Assembly: GCA_012862575.1 (NCBI GenBank)
Contig: BLSF01000079.1
Coordinates: forward strand, 1-64,000
Direction: 5' to 3'
Source of the DNA: Parietichytrium sp. I65-24A
Lineage: Eukaryota; Sar; Bigyra; Thraustochytrida; Thraustochytriidae
DNA length: 64,000 nucleotides
The notes under the pieces were generated by a model. The model searched no databases. It saw only the letters and a list, made by a program, of their open reading frames with translations, and was not told the origin of the DNA. Shown piece by piece: positions 1 through 8,782 of the stretch. The first letter of the stretch is position 1. Each line of letters begins with the position of its first letter. A program made the translations under genes and the position numbers.

Positions 1-1964
1 CGGAAGAACGACGAGTCGGAACGACTTTAATAAAATATATCGTAATCGAATGAAGGAAAAGTCGGAATGAATTTGATAAATCGTATACGAAAGAAGGAAA
101 GTGTCCCATGCTCGTGGCTCTTGTGGCTCAGAACGGCGAGAAGCGACCCCCCGCAGCCGCTGCCCGGTCAACTGTGCTGACTATAACTCTGCAACCATTT
201 CCGTTTCGAGGAACAGACTGCAATCAGAGCCAACCTTGCTCGCCGCCGACAAACTCCGGTTTATTCTGGCTTCTGACCATTCATTTCTAAATGTTCTTGA
301 TTTAAATTCAATCCGGTTGACGTTGCGATCAGTTCAGATCAAAACGTGACAAATGCAGGCAACGTAGAAGCAAATGAAAGAGGAGTCGTTTTCTTGGAAG
401 TCAAGCCAGCCAGTTTTGGTTCGTTCATTCTTTGGTCGAAAGACTGACAAGACAGTTCATATCATTTCAGCGTTCCTTCAAGCAACGCTCTCTGGTCGTT
501 TTCGCTCCGGGCCGCACAGTGCCTCGACGAGTCTGTCGCACAGTGCCTCGGACCTCCTACATGAACGCGCGTGGCTTTCTGCGGCCGTTCCATCCTTTGC
601 GTTTTTCTGGCCGGCTGGCTGGCTGAGCCGCTCGTTTTCATGAAGTAGTTAAAAATGTCTTGAGCAAAGGTTTCCTCATTCCTTTCACAGCAACTCCCTG
701 CGTCCAACATCGGCCCACGCGGACCACGCTCGAGTGGATTAATTATTTCACGCCCATGCGTATCGCGATACTTGTGTACTGAGTATCGGTGATTCACTTC
801 ATTCAATCTCAATGGTTGTTGATCAAAACGCCACTACGCCACATCACATGATATCACATGCACAAGGTTATTTTTAAAAAAATATCAAAGTTGATTCTGA
901 TCTGAATGAAAAGAAATGAAAAAGTTGATTCTGAATTGAAAAATCTAATCTAGCTAGCAAGCGAGCCCTTAGTGCTGAGTAATAGTAATCAATAACCACA
1001 GTCAGTGAGCCTCTGAACAGAATTCTGAACTCTCAGTCTTCTTGTCTGGTTCTCCGACTCTCTCACACACACTCTCTCTGTCTCTCTGTTTGTGTGTGGG
1101 AGATGTGGGAGAAACAAAACAAAACAAAAGCAAACTTCGCTTGCACTCCGGTCCTCTGGTCCACTGGCTGGCTCCTCGACTGACTGTGAAGCACACAGAA
1201 CCTTCAGGCTTCACTCCTCCTACCGCTCATTACCAGTATCCATTAGTCCCCCAAACCCAAAACACGGCATAAGTACTTAGTGTAAATGTATCTCCAGAGC
1301 TGCCGAAGTTCAGGGAGATTTTTGTTTCAACTTTTGCTTTTTTAAAAGACGTGACGTGACATTCGAAAAAAGCGCTTCAAACTCGGAAGACGGACGGTAA
1401 CTGCGGAGATAAACAGCGCAAGTAAATAGAGACCTCTCCAACGCTCAGGAAAAGTGAAACTGCTGCTCGTACTCAGCAGTCTCAGCAGCATCGATCTCGC
1501 GGCTCGTCACTCTCCGTGTAACAAGTTTACGATACACTATTGTAAAACATAGCTAGCTACTATGAGTACGCGAGCCAGCCATCTGGTCGCATCAGTCAGC
1601 GAGTCAGCGCTGCTCTCCGCGTCTCTTTACACGCATGTATGCTCCACGCTATTTTGCAATTTTATTTTTGAGTTTAATCATGGCATGCCCGAATTGATCT
1701 TGAAGAATCAAATGAAAATTGACATGAAAATCCTAAGAAAATAGAGAATTGAATTGTCTTTTCGGCTAAGGTATTGTCGCATTTCTCATCCCAAGTTCCC
1801 TCACGTTTCCTAACTCACACTCAAGTCAAAAATAATGGACTGATCTCACGTGACTGATCTAACTAATAAGTTAGAGAGTAATTCTCTCGAAAATGGAGCC
1901 GAAATTGCCCGAAATTGGAACAAATTCTTCCAGCCAAAACTATAGAAGGTGTTAAAGGCACGAG

Positions 1965-2111
1965 GCCCGGCTACTCAGGGCCGGGCAGCTCCAGCCGTCC
2001 CGTACAAGTATCTAAGCACGAGGATAAGAGTGCATGCCAGTGGATTGGGCGCCATCTTTGGCGTACTCACGTGAGGGAGCGCCGTCGTAGGGCTAACTAA
2101 TTGATAGTTAG
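1965..2111. other. Cluster of short perfect hairpins
   Basis: Positions 1965-1971 (gcccggc) pair perfectly with 1980-1986 (gccgggc) across an 8-nt loop. Positions 2093-2099 (ctaacta) pair perfectly with 2105-2111 (tagttag) across a 5-nt loop. Between them the sequence is more GC-rich than its surroundings. This could be part of a structured non-coding RNA or a mobile-element remnant, or it could be chance. I could not match it to a tRNA, 5S or snoRNA pattern. Confidence 0.25.
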
Positions 2112-3360
2112 CAAATCGTTGCGCTGAACCAGAAGATGTCTGAAGCCTTTATTTTTCCGCCAATTTCTCTCCCTCCTTTTTCTCCCAACTACTTGTCTCG
2201 CTCATTCCACATTCCATTCATTGAACGAATTGGTACTTTCATTGAGCACCAATTCCAATTCCAATCTCCCTCCCTCTCTCCCCCTTCCTCCCTTCATTCA
2301 TTCATTCATTCATTCGTTTTCATCTGAACAGAACATTCATTCACAGTAAACGAAACTCCAAAAATCAATCCGGATACTCCTCAGACTCCACAGTCGAATT
2401 TGTCGAATTAATTATTTCCTCAGAGGCTGATGGCTCTCCTCGCTCCCATCGCTCTCACGGCATCATCGCATCGGAGCGCTCACCTAGCACATGATAACAC
2501 ATTCCTCTATGCCTCGTACGCAGGAGAGACTATCCGAGGTGACGAAAGGAAGAAAAAAGATAAATTAATTATTCTGTTTTGGGTGTTTTGGGGCGGCCCT
2601 TCCTTCCTCCTCCCGCTGCCGAGGGGCTAGGCGACGGCTATGTGAGCGCTACCTACAGGGACAGCTTCTTAGTACTCTGTCTGTCTTGTCTCTCTGTCAA
2701 ACTCTCGTCGGAAGCCAGGCAGAAAGATGCAGAAAGAGTTTGTTTGATTGACATGTTTGACATGTTTGACAACACAAAGCGGAAGCTGTTTGTTTAACTC
2801 ATTGTTTCATAGTCGTTCGACTTGCTTGGCGGCATCGAACACATTCGAACACCATCGAACGGTAGCTCATCGAACCTTGGAGCTCTGCGCGGGCCTCCGA
2901 GTGCTGCGTGGTGCGTGATCCACGTATTCCACGTACTGAGTATACTGAGTCCTGCATTTGAGTGCGTCTCTATCTCTTTTCTTTTGTTTGATTGATTGAT
3001 TGATAGATTCAGGATGACTCAGCAAGCAGCGGTGTTTCCCCGTTTTGTGACAGGCAGCAAAAAAACACGGTCGATATCAGTCTCAATCAACGCCACAAGA
3101 CGAATACGATACCACGGTACAAATATACAGCGAGACCAAAAAAGAACAGCGCTTCCAGAGACACCAGAATTCAGCACGCATTTCCATTTCCATTTCCACT
3201 TGGTTCATTCGATTTCTCATTCGCAGCGTAGAGTCCGGATCTTGGACCACCCGCTTCTCCACAATCCCACGTTCCGAATTAACAGTTAATCAATTCTTCT
3301 AAGCTTCTAAACCTCTAAAACATGCGCAGCAGAGCGACCAGCCAGTCAGCCACGACCGAG

Positions 3361-3390
3361 AAAAGAAAGAAAGAAAGAAAGAAAGAAAGA
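3361..3390. repeat. (AAAG)n microsatellite
   Basis: About seven AAAG units in a row, roughly 300 bp upstream of the surface-protein ATG. Similar purine or pyrimidine tracts precede many genes in this window. Confidence 0.9.
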
Positions 3391-3692
3391 GAGGGAGGGA
3401 GTTTCAGAGTGTTTCAGACCAAGGAGACAGTGAGGACCAGGTCCAACAACAAATACTCTCTGGCTGGCCTGGCTGGCCGCACGAACCACGCGGAACGCTA
3501 GCCGTCGGTAGGCCACCCCATGCCGCCGACTAGCGTGGAGTGAGGCAATCAATAGGAAATGGGAAATGGGGGAACGAGGAAATGGGATGGCGGCAGACCC
3601 CGAACGTGGAGAGCGAAGGCAAGAACAAAAAGCATACTTGTACGAAGAGACCAAGAGACTAAGCGGTCAAGAGATCAGAAAAGAAAGCAAGG

Positions 3693-4616
3693 ATGAAGGT
3701 CGCAGCAGGAGCAGTCTTGGCGAGCGTGGCAGTGGGCCTCGTGAGCGCACAGGAGGAGCAGTGCTTCTCGGGAGTATGCGCCTCGTTCTCGGAGTCGAAC
3801 GGAGACACTACCGTGACTGTCTCGCATCCTGATGGGTCCCTGCCTTCGGATAGTTTCATGGCGCTCATCCTGCCGAGCGAGTTCTCGCGGAATGGAGATC
3901 AGATTATGGTTTTGATCGGCAACCCTTCGAACCCGGTCAACAGCGACTGTTACGGCAGCAGCGACAAGGATGCGTGCTCTGAGGTCAACATCAGGACGTA
4001 CCCTGGAACCTCCATCACTGCCGAGTCGGATATCCGCGCATTCGTCGGTCGGTGCCAGAGCGACTGCAAGTACAACGGAGAAGATCTCACCAATCCAACC
4101 CAGGCACCTTACAACACCTTAACCCTGGATGATGCCTCGCTCGTCTCTGGCTCGGGAAGCGCCACTGGCCCTATGACCGTAACCTTGAGCGGCATTTCCC
4201 TCACCAGCTTCTCCTTGGCTTCCGGAACCCTCACGGTCAGTACCACGGAAGCCAAGAGCGGCAAGTACATCTTTGACACCATCGAGGAGAACGCATACGG
4301 CACCACCGGCACCCCAACCGCTGCCCCAACCGCAAGCGCAAATACAACTGCCCCAACCACTTCGATTGGCGTTGTGACCGAAGCCCCAACCTCAGCAAAT
4401 GTGACCACCGCAGCCCCAACCTCAGCAGATGTGACCACCGAAACCCCAACCTCAGCAGATGTGACCACCGAAACCCCAACCACTTCGTCTGGCGAAAGAA
4501 CCGACGCTCCTACATCGACACCCGAGGCCACCGATTCTCCAACCACTGCCGTTCCAAGCGCTGCATCTTCCGTCGTAGCTGTGGCTCTCCTGCCACTCGC
4601 TATGCGCCTCTTCTAA
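3693..4616 (+). CDS. Secreted Thr/Pro-rich surface protein, probably GPI-anchored
   Basis: This 307-residue protein looks like a cell-surface or wall glycoprotein. Residues 1-19 form a signal peptide (basic start, hydrophobic core, cleavage after VSA). Residues 24-200 are a Cys-containing globular part that I do not recognise. Residues 205-290 are a Thr/Pro/Ala/Ser-rich mucin-like stalk, a likely O-glycosylation region, containing 10-residue repeats (APTSADVTTE type). The last 18 residues are hydrophobic and end in MRLF, as expected for a GPI-attachment signal. The start is the first ATG, with A at -3, and gives the signal peptide directly. The gene stands alone and the next gene starts 1.5 kb downstream. 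Surface location is a confident inference; any enzymatic or adhesive role is unknown. Confidence 0.8.
   Translation: MKVAAGAVLASVAVGLVSAQEEQCFSGVCASFSESNGDTTVTVSHPDGSLPSDSFMALILPSEFSRNGDQIMVLIGNPSNPVNSDCYGSSDKDACSEVNIRTYPGTSITAESDIRAFVGRCQSDCKYNGEDLTNPTQAPYNTLTLDDASLVSGSGSATGPMTVTLSGISLTSFSLASGTLTVSTTEAKSGKYIFDTIEENAYGTTGTPTAAPTASANTTAPTTSIGVVTEAPTSANVTTAAPTSADVTTETPTSADVTTETPTTSSGERTDAPTSTPEATDSPTTAVPSAASSVVAVALLPLAMRLF
4383..4481 (+). repeat. 30-bp coding tandem repeat
   Basis: Three 30-bp copies (4383-4412, 4413-4442, 4443-4472) plus a partial fourth encode the Ala-Pro-Thr-Ser-Ala-Asp-Val-Thr-Thr-Glu units of the mucin-like stalk. The last two copies are nearly identical at the DNA level, so they look recently duplicated. 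Confidence 0.9.
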
Positions 4617-4974
4617 GCGCCCCCGCACGCCTAACTTGTGCGTCGGTGCGCGCGCGAGAGGATGAGCGAATAGAATGAATTAGTGAGGTGATGATGATGA
4701 TGATGACGCTTCCAGTCAACACTGCCGGAGCTTCGGGCAGGTGGCGTTACTGCGGCGACTCGGCTCGTCAGCTAGCTATCCCTGTCATATCGATTTTGGC
4801 AGCTTCGAGTCGGGTTCCGGGGCGACAAGGGAGCGTCCACTTGCGGAGCTCGAGGAGTGGGCTTTCGGAGCATGGGGTGGGTCAGAAGCCAACTCTGCAC
4901 GCTCGAGACCCTTGCTCTGCAGCGATTTTTTTAATTGGCGTACCCAACGTGGCTTGTACGTATTCACACAGTCC

Positions 4975-4980
4975 AATAAA
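4975..4980 (+). promoter_or_regulatory. Possible polyadenylation signal of the surface-protein gene
   Basis: AATAAA lies 359 nt past the stop codon at 4616, with no closer copy seen. Use of this hexamer in the organism is assumed, not shown. Confidence 0.35.
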
Positions 4981-5347
4981 ATAGATTTTTACACTTTACA
5001 CACTTTTGGCAACGCATCTTTCCCCGAATCCGGAGAGAGAGAATGAATGATGGTGATGGACTCTGGCTCAGCACAGTGGCTTTCGAAGTCGGAGGGCCAA
5101 GAGGAAGCGTGAAGCTATCGACTCTGCCGTGGATTGAAGTTGTCTTTCGGGTTTGGGTTTGATATGGTTTGATATTGATTTTTGTTGAGTTGAGTTGATT
5201 GATTTCATTGATTTCACATGTCAATCAATCCCGCCTGACAGGAAAGCGGGGAACAATATGTGAGTTCACGTATTGTTCATGAATAGTTCGGTCGAACTTG
5301 AGGTACGGTACCGGTACCAAAACCTGTGAACTCCCTACGCCTATTGT

Positions 5348-5713
5348 TTACCATACCGGATAGCCGATTTCCCAGCACTTCTTCACTGGATCCCAGGACC
5401 TCGATACAGCCCCATAACTTCCTATTTCAAACTCATAAAATAGGCTAGGATTATCCCAGGAAATAGCACTTACTCGCGATCCCTCACAAGCCTGGAGACG
5501 ACAGCGCATCCGTCGCCATCTCCTAACCCCTTCTACCATACTCCCTATCCCCCGCCGGTCGCCTCCTTGTAAGGCCCCCAATGCGGCAAACAGTAAGCCA
5601 GCCCAGTTCCCTCTCAACCAAGCGTCCAAAAGTGCCCAAGTGTCCGCGGCAAATAGCAATTCACCGACGCCGCACTTATCCCTGAGTGTGGGTGTCGGGA
5701 GAAAGGCCGGCAC
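5348..5713 (-). other. Unidentified open frame without ATG
   Basis: A 121-codon frame on the minus strand starts at a GTG, with only one internal ATG. Its translation has a balanced, protein-like composition (Trp-, Leu- and Gly-rich) instead of a simple-repeat composition. It could be a remnant of a mobile element or of a gene, or a chance open frame. I do not recognise it. Confidence 0.2.
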
Positions 5714-5999
5714 TATATAGAACTGCTAGAAGAATCGATAGCCTCCGACGGGGAATCTTGAGAGTCCGGAGTGGAGGTGGAGGACTGAGGTGGGAAGACA
5801 CGTCGCGAGAAATTTCTCGCTTGGCTCGCCAGCTTGTGCGGTTGGTTGATGGTGAAACATCTCCATCGGTGTGAATTGACAGTGAATAGGAGCAATTTGG
5901 AGTTGTGCCGCCTGGTTGGTGCCGCGGCGCCTCGCTGTTGGGTTTGTTTGAAGGTGTCCTTGCAGCTCTTGACGAGTCCATTGATTGGTCGATTGTGTG

Positions 6000-6060
6000 A
6001 TTGATTGATTGATTGGCCGCTTCTTTGATTGATTGATTAATTGTTTGATTGATTGATTGA
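6000..6060. repeat. (TTGA)n tract upstream of the 6174 gene
   Basis: Two blocks of GATT/TTGA tetranucleotide repeats are separated by a short unique spacer. They end about 110 bp before the ATG and so probably lie in the 5' UTR or core promoter. Confidence 0.85.
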
Positions 6061-6173
6061 GTGACTGAATTTCTTTATCGATATTTTGTCACGGAGAGGG
6101 ATTGGCGCCTCGGAAGAGAGATTGCGAGGCTGCAATTCGGCGGGCGAATCGGCGTTCGACAGTTCACGGGAAA

Positions 6174-8666
6174 ATGGCGCTGCAAGATGTGAACGAGCAG
6201 GACTTGGAGGCGTTTGAAAGCCGAATTTCGACGGCATGGAACGAGCAAGTCCCCATGCTCGCGTTTGTCGGCCTCGGTGAGACAGTCGGGAAGCGAGTTG
6301 CGGAGCTCTGGACTGGGGCCACGGATGATGAAAGCACGCAGCAAAGTCCGCGATTCGGCATCATGGCCGACTATGCGCGGAGAGTGAACGCAGTATACGC
6401 CGATTTGAATGACGAGACCGCCATGCTACTCTGCGTGCGCGCCGCCATCAAGTGTAAAAGAGGAGTCTTGGGCCTCGTGTTTGGGATCCGATGCCAGCAT
6501 TGCGAAGAGGAAAAGCACGGATGTGACGTCTCATGGGCAGCGTCTGATCCTTTAAAGCGCCTTCTCGGAGCTGTTGGAAGCTTGTACTCCGCCGGCCAGC
6601 CCCGGCCAAACATGGCCTTCATATGCCTGTGTGACAAGATCCAGGCCAACAATATTAATTCCTCAGAAACCATCCATGCAGCGATCGAGGCATGCCAGCG
6701 CTCGCGGAAGACATCGCAAAACGTGCGCGCCGGTGCAGCCTATCTCTTGGAGGACCCGTGCCGCATCGTGTCTTTGCATAGCATAGCTGACCCAGACCCG
6801 GAAAATGACTGGGACTTTACAAGGCGCTGGGGAGCCACCACTTGGCGAGGAAGGCCTTCGCTGTACGAGGCGCTCTTCTTTCCTCACCAGCTTGAAGATT
6901 TACAGGCATCTGTACAGTCAAGGCTAGCCAACGTTGTCGCGCTCATCGACGCCTCTTCGGCTGTCTGCCGCCGATTCTTCGAGTTTGTGACCGTCATCGA
7001 TTCGTGGCCTTCTGCAGACGAAAGCAAATCAAACGACTGCGACGCCACCACGATCGCCGAGGACAGCGCAAAGGAAAACATGGCCCAGACTCTCACGCAA
7101 CTTTGGAGCGACAGAATTTTTCTAGAAGATCAGATCCAAGCCCTGGAAGGCAAAATACCCTCCCGCGAGGAAGTCATTGAAAATCTAAACTCTCGAGAAC
7201 TCACCCTGCTCTGGAAGGATACATGGGATAAGTCCGCACAAAAGTCCAAAGTGTTTTCATTCCCGATGAATCAGCCCTATGCACAGGCTATCATAACGCC
7301 AAATGTCTTAGAAAAGGGATCGCACGTTGAAGTCTTGAAATTTGAAGACTCCCCCGAAAAGGGTGTCTTCGAGCTCCACCTGGCCCAAAAGCGTTCCTTC
7401 CTTCGACATTCTCACAAAAGCGGGACTGTTGAGGTTTCTCTCATGGCCGTCAAGCGAGACATCAAGGAGGTCAAAGCGGAGCGCGAAAGACTAGAAGCCG
7501 AAGTCGATGCGGACATTGACAGACTTGAGCTAATGCTCGCACAGCTAGTTTCCAACAAGATAGAGTGCGAAGTCCTGGTAGAGCTTGACACGTGCCCAGA
7601 AACAAGAGTGTCGGAGCAAATGTACAATTCTTTTGCAACCACGTTGAAGGATGCGATTCTTCTTGCTAGGGAGTGGGCCGAAAGAAAATGCCTTTTGACT
7701 CGCTCCACTGCTCGCGCGCTGAGCTGCAACCAAACCTTTTCCAGTGTCCGGCTGTCGGAGGAACTTGCTCTGGAGTCTGTGCAATTGTACCGCAAGCAGC
7801 GCTATAAAACCATACAAGCTAGGTTACAAAACGCACAAGAAAAAATTGCCAATGTCTTGGCACATAAGAGCGCTCACGACCGGCTCGATCCCGCTCCTGG
7901 AAACACCGAGGAGGTGCCTCAGGAGGACGTTACAAATAAAGAGTGGCTTGATACTCTCGAATCTGATGCACCGGTGAGTGGTGGTGAGCTGGACCCCGCC
8001 GCACTAAACGACGCGCTTGCAGAGGTATCAATTGAGTCGACTTTGAACTCAGCCAAGGAGGAAGAAAACCATCAGCTGGAGGTAGCGAAGGATGACTCCA
8101 CTTCAAGTCAGATCTTGAGCGAAACAAAGCTCGAGGAGAGTTTGTTGGCGGCGGCTCCTGCTTCAAAGCCAATCGAAGAGCCGGCGGTCGTGAGCGCCAA
8201 CGCCATTGACGCGGAGCATCTAGATACTGACAGCAAAGTGGCTCAGCCAAGCACCGAGTCAGACTTGACCGATGCCCCATGCGACGAACAAGATGAGATA
8301 AACACTTCTGCCGGATCCATATGCTCCTCAGCAGCGCTTCCAGACTGCCACATTCAAGGTCAGCGTGTCGATGGAGAGCAAGACAACCTCCTTTCTTCGC
8401 TTATTGTGGGAAACAAGCAGGTGAGCGACCTGAACGAAGCTCCAGAGCAGCAGAATTGTAGTGTAGGCGACGTGCAGCCCCAGTCGGGAGAGAAAAACGT
8501 ACATGCAGTTGAAGAAGTTCCAGAGATGGAAGAGTCCGACGTTGACACGGAGAGGAAAATGATGGACTCTGTTCAGGGCGAAGAGTGGGAAAAGTCGAAT
8601 CTCAAGGCTTCGCTAAAGAGCGATCGTCAGGAGCTCCCAGCAGAAGAACTTGCAAGGCATGAGTGA
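6174..8666 (+). CDS. Hypothetical protein, 830 aa, acidic C-terminus
   Basis: I do not recognise this family. The frame is open from 6102, but the upstream codon there is TTG. The first ATG is at 6174 (context gggaaaATG), giving 830 residues. Residues 1-270 look globular, with several Cys/His (a RCQHCEEEKHGC cluster near residue 130). About residues 310-480 are mostly helical and charged, with a likely coiled coil in the stretch beginning SLMAVKRDIKEVKAERERLE. Residues 590-830 are rich in Glu, Ser, Asp and Gln and are probably disordered. There is no signal peptide or membrane segment, so a cytosolic or nuclear location is likely. The gene converges on the oxidoreductase gene, with stops only 116 bp apart. 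A lineage-specific protein is the simplest reading. Confidence 0.75.
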   Translation: MALQDVNEQDLEAFESRISTAWNEQVPMLAFVGLGETVGKRVAELWTGATDDESTQQSPRFGIMADYARRVNAVYADLNDETAMLLCVRAAIKCKRGVLGLVFGIRCQHCEEEKHGCDVSWAASDPLKRLLGAVGSLYSAGQPRPNMAFICLCDKIQANNINSSETIHAAIEACQRSRKTSQNVRAGAAYLLEDPCRIVSLHSIADPDPENDWDFTRRWGATTWRGRPSLYEALFFPHQLEDLQASVQSRLANVVALIDASSAVCRRFFEFVTVIDSWPSADESKSNDCDATTIAEDSAKENMAQTLTQLWSDRIFLEDQIQALEGKIPSREEVIENLNSRELTLLWKDTWDKSAQKSKVFSFPMNQPYAQAIITPNVLEKGSHVEVLKFEDSPEKGVFELHLAQKRSFLRHSHKSGTVEVSLMAVKRDIKEVKAERERLEAEVDADIDRLELMLAQLVSNKIECEVLVELDTCPETRVSEQMYNSFATTLKDAILLAREWAERKCLLTRSTARALSCNQTFSSVRLSEELALESVQLYRKQRYKTIQARLQNAQEKIANVLAHKSAHDRLDPAPGNTEEVPQEDVTNKEWLDTLESDAPVSGGELDPAALNDALAEVSIESTLNSAKEEENHQLEVAKDDSTSSQILSETKLEESLLAAAPASKPIEEPAVVSANAIDAEHLDTDSKVAQPSTESDLTDAPCDEQDEINTSAGSICSSAALPDCHIQGQRVDGEQDNLLSSLIVGNKQVSDLNEAPEQQNCSVGDVQPQSGEKNVHAVEEVPEMEESDVDTERKMMDSVQGEEWEKSNLKASLKSDRQELPAEELARHE

Positions 8667-8757
8667 CTCATGCATACCTTCGAGCTTCAGTAGCTCGCCT
8701 TCGATATTGTTTCAAAAGTTATCATAGTGTATTTCGCGTCTTTAATTCTTTCCAGAA

Positions 8758-8763
8758 AATAAA
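8758..8763 (+). promoter_or_regulatory. Probable polyadenylation signal of the 6174 gene
   Basis: AATAAA lies 92 nt past the stop at 8666 and 20 nt before the stop of the convergent gene. The two 3' UTRs therefore probably overlap. Confidence 0.5.
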
Positions 8764-8782
8764 TATTATTTGTCGTACATTG

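Larger units (their letters stand above)
1..3692. other. Non-coding region with simple repeats
   Basis: No ORF here has protein-like composition or a recognisable motif; the short ORFs are scattered, overlap on both strands, and several lack an ATG. The region holds AT-rich stretches, ATTC and GATT short tandem repeats (about 2294-2316 and 2988-3005), an AAAG tract near 3361-3390, and a small cluster of perfect hairpins at 1965-2111. The last few hundred bases probably include the promoter and 5' UTR of the surface-protein gene at 3693. A multi-exon gene with short exons cannot be excluded by eye. Confidence 0.6.
4617..6173. other. Intergenic region between surface-protein gene and 6174 gene
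   Basis: It contains an AATAAA at 4975-4980, a minus-strand open frame without a usable ATG (5348-5713, listed separately), and TTGA/GATT repeats at 6000-6060 just upstream of the next gene. Otherwise I see only AT-rich or mixed non-coding DNA. Confidence 0.55.

Noticed and set aside
4109-4546. Minus-strand ORF opposite the surface-protein gene
   Set aside because: Kept open by the 30-bp in-frame repeats on the other strand; Val/Gly-rich repeat translation.
6102-6173. Upstream extension of the 830-residue protein
   Set aside because: The extension starts at TTG; the first ATG at 6174 has a good context.
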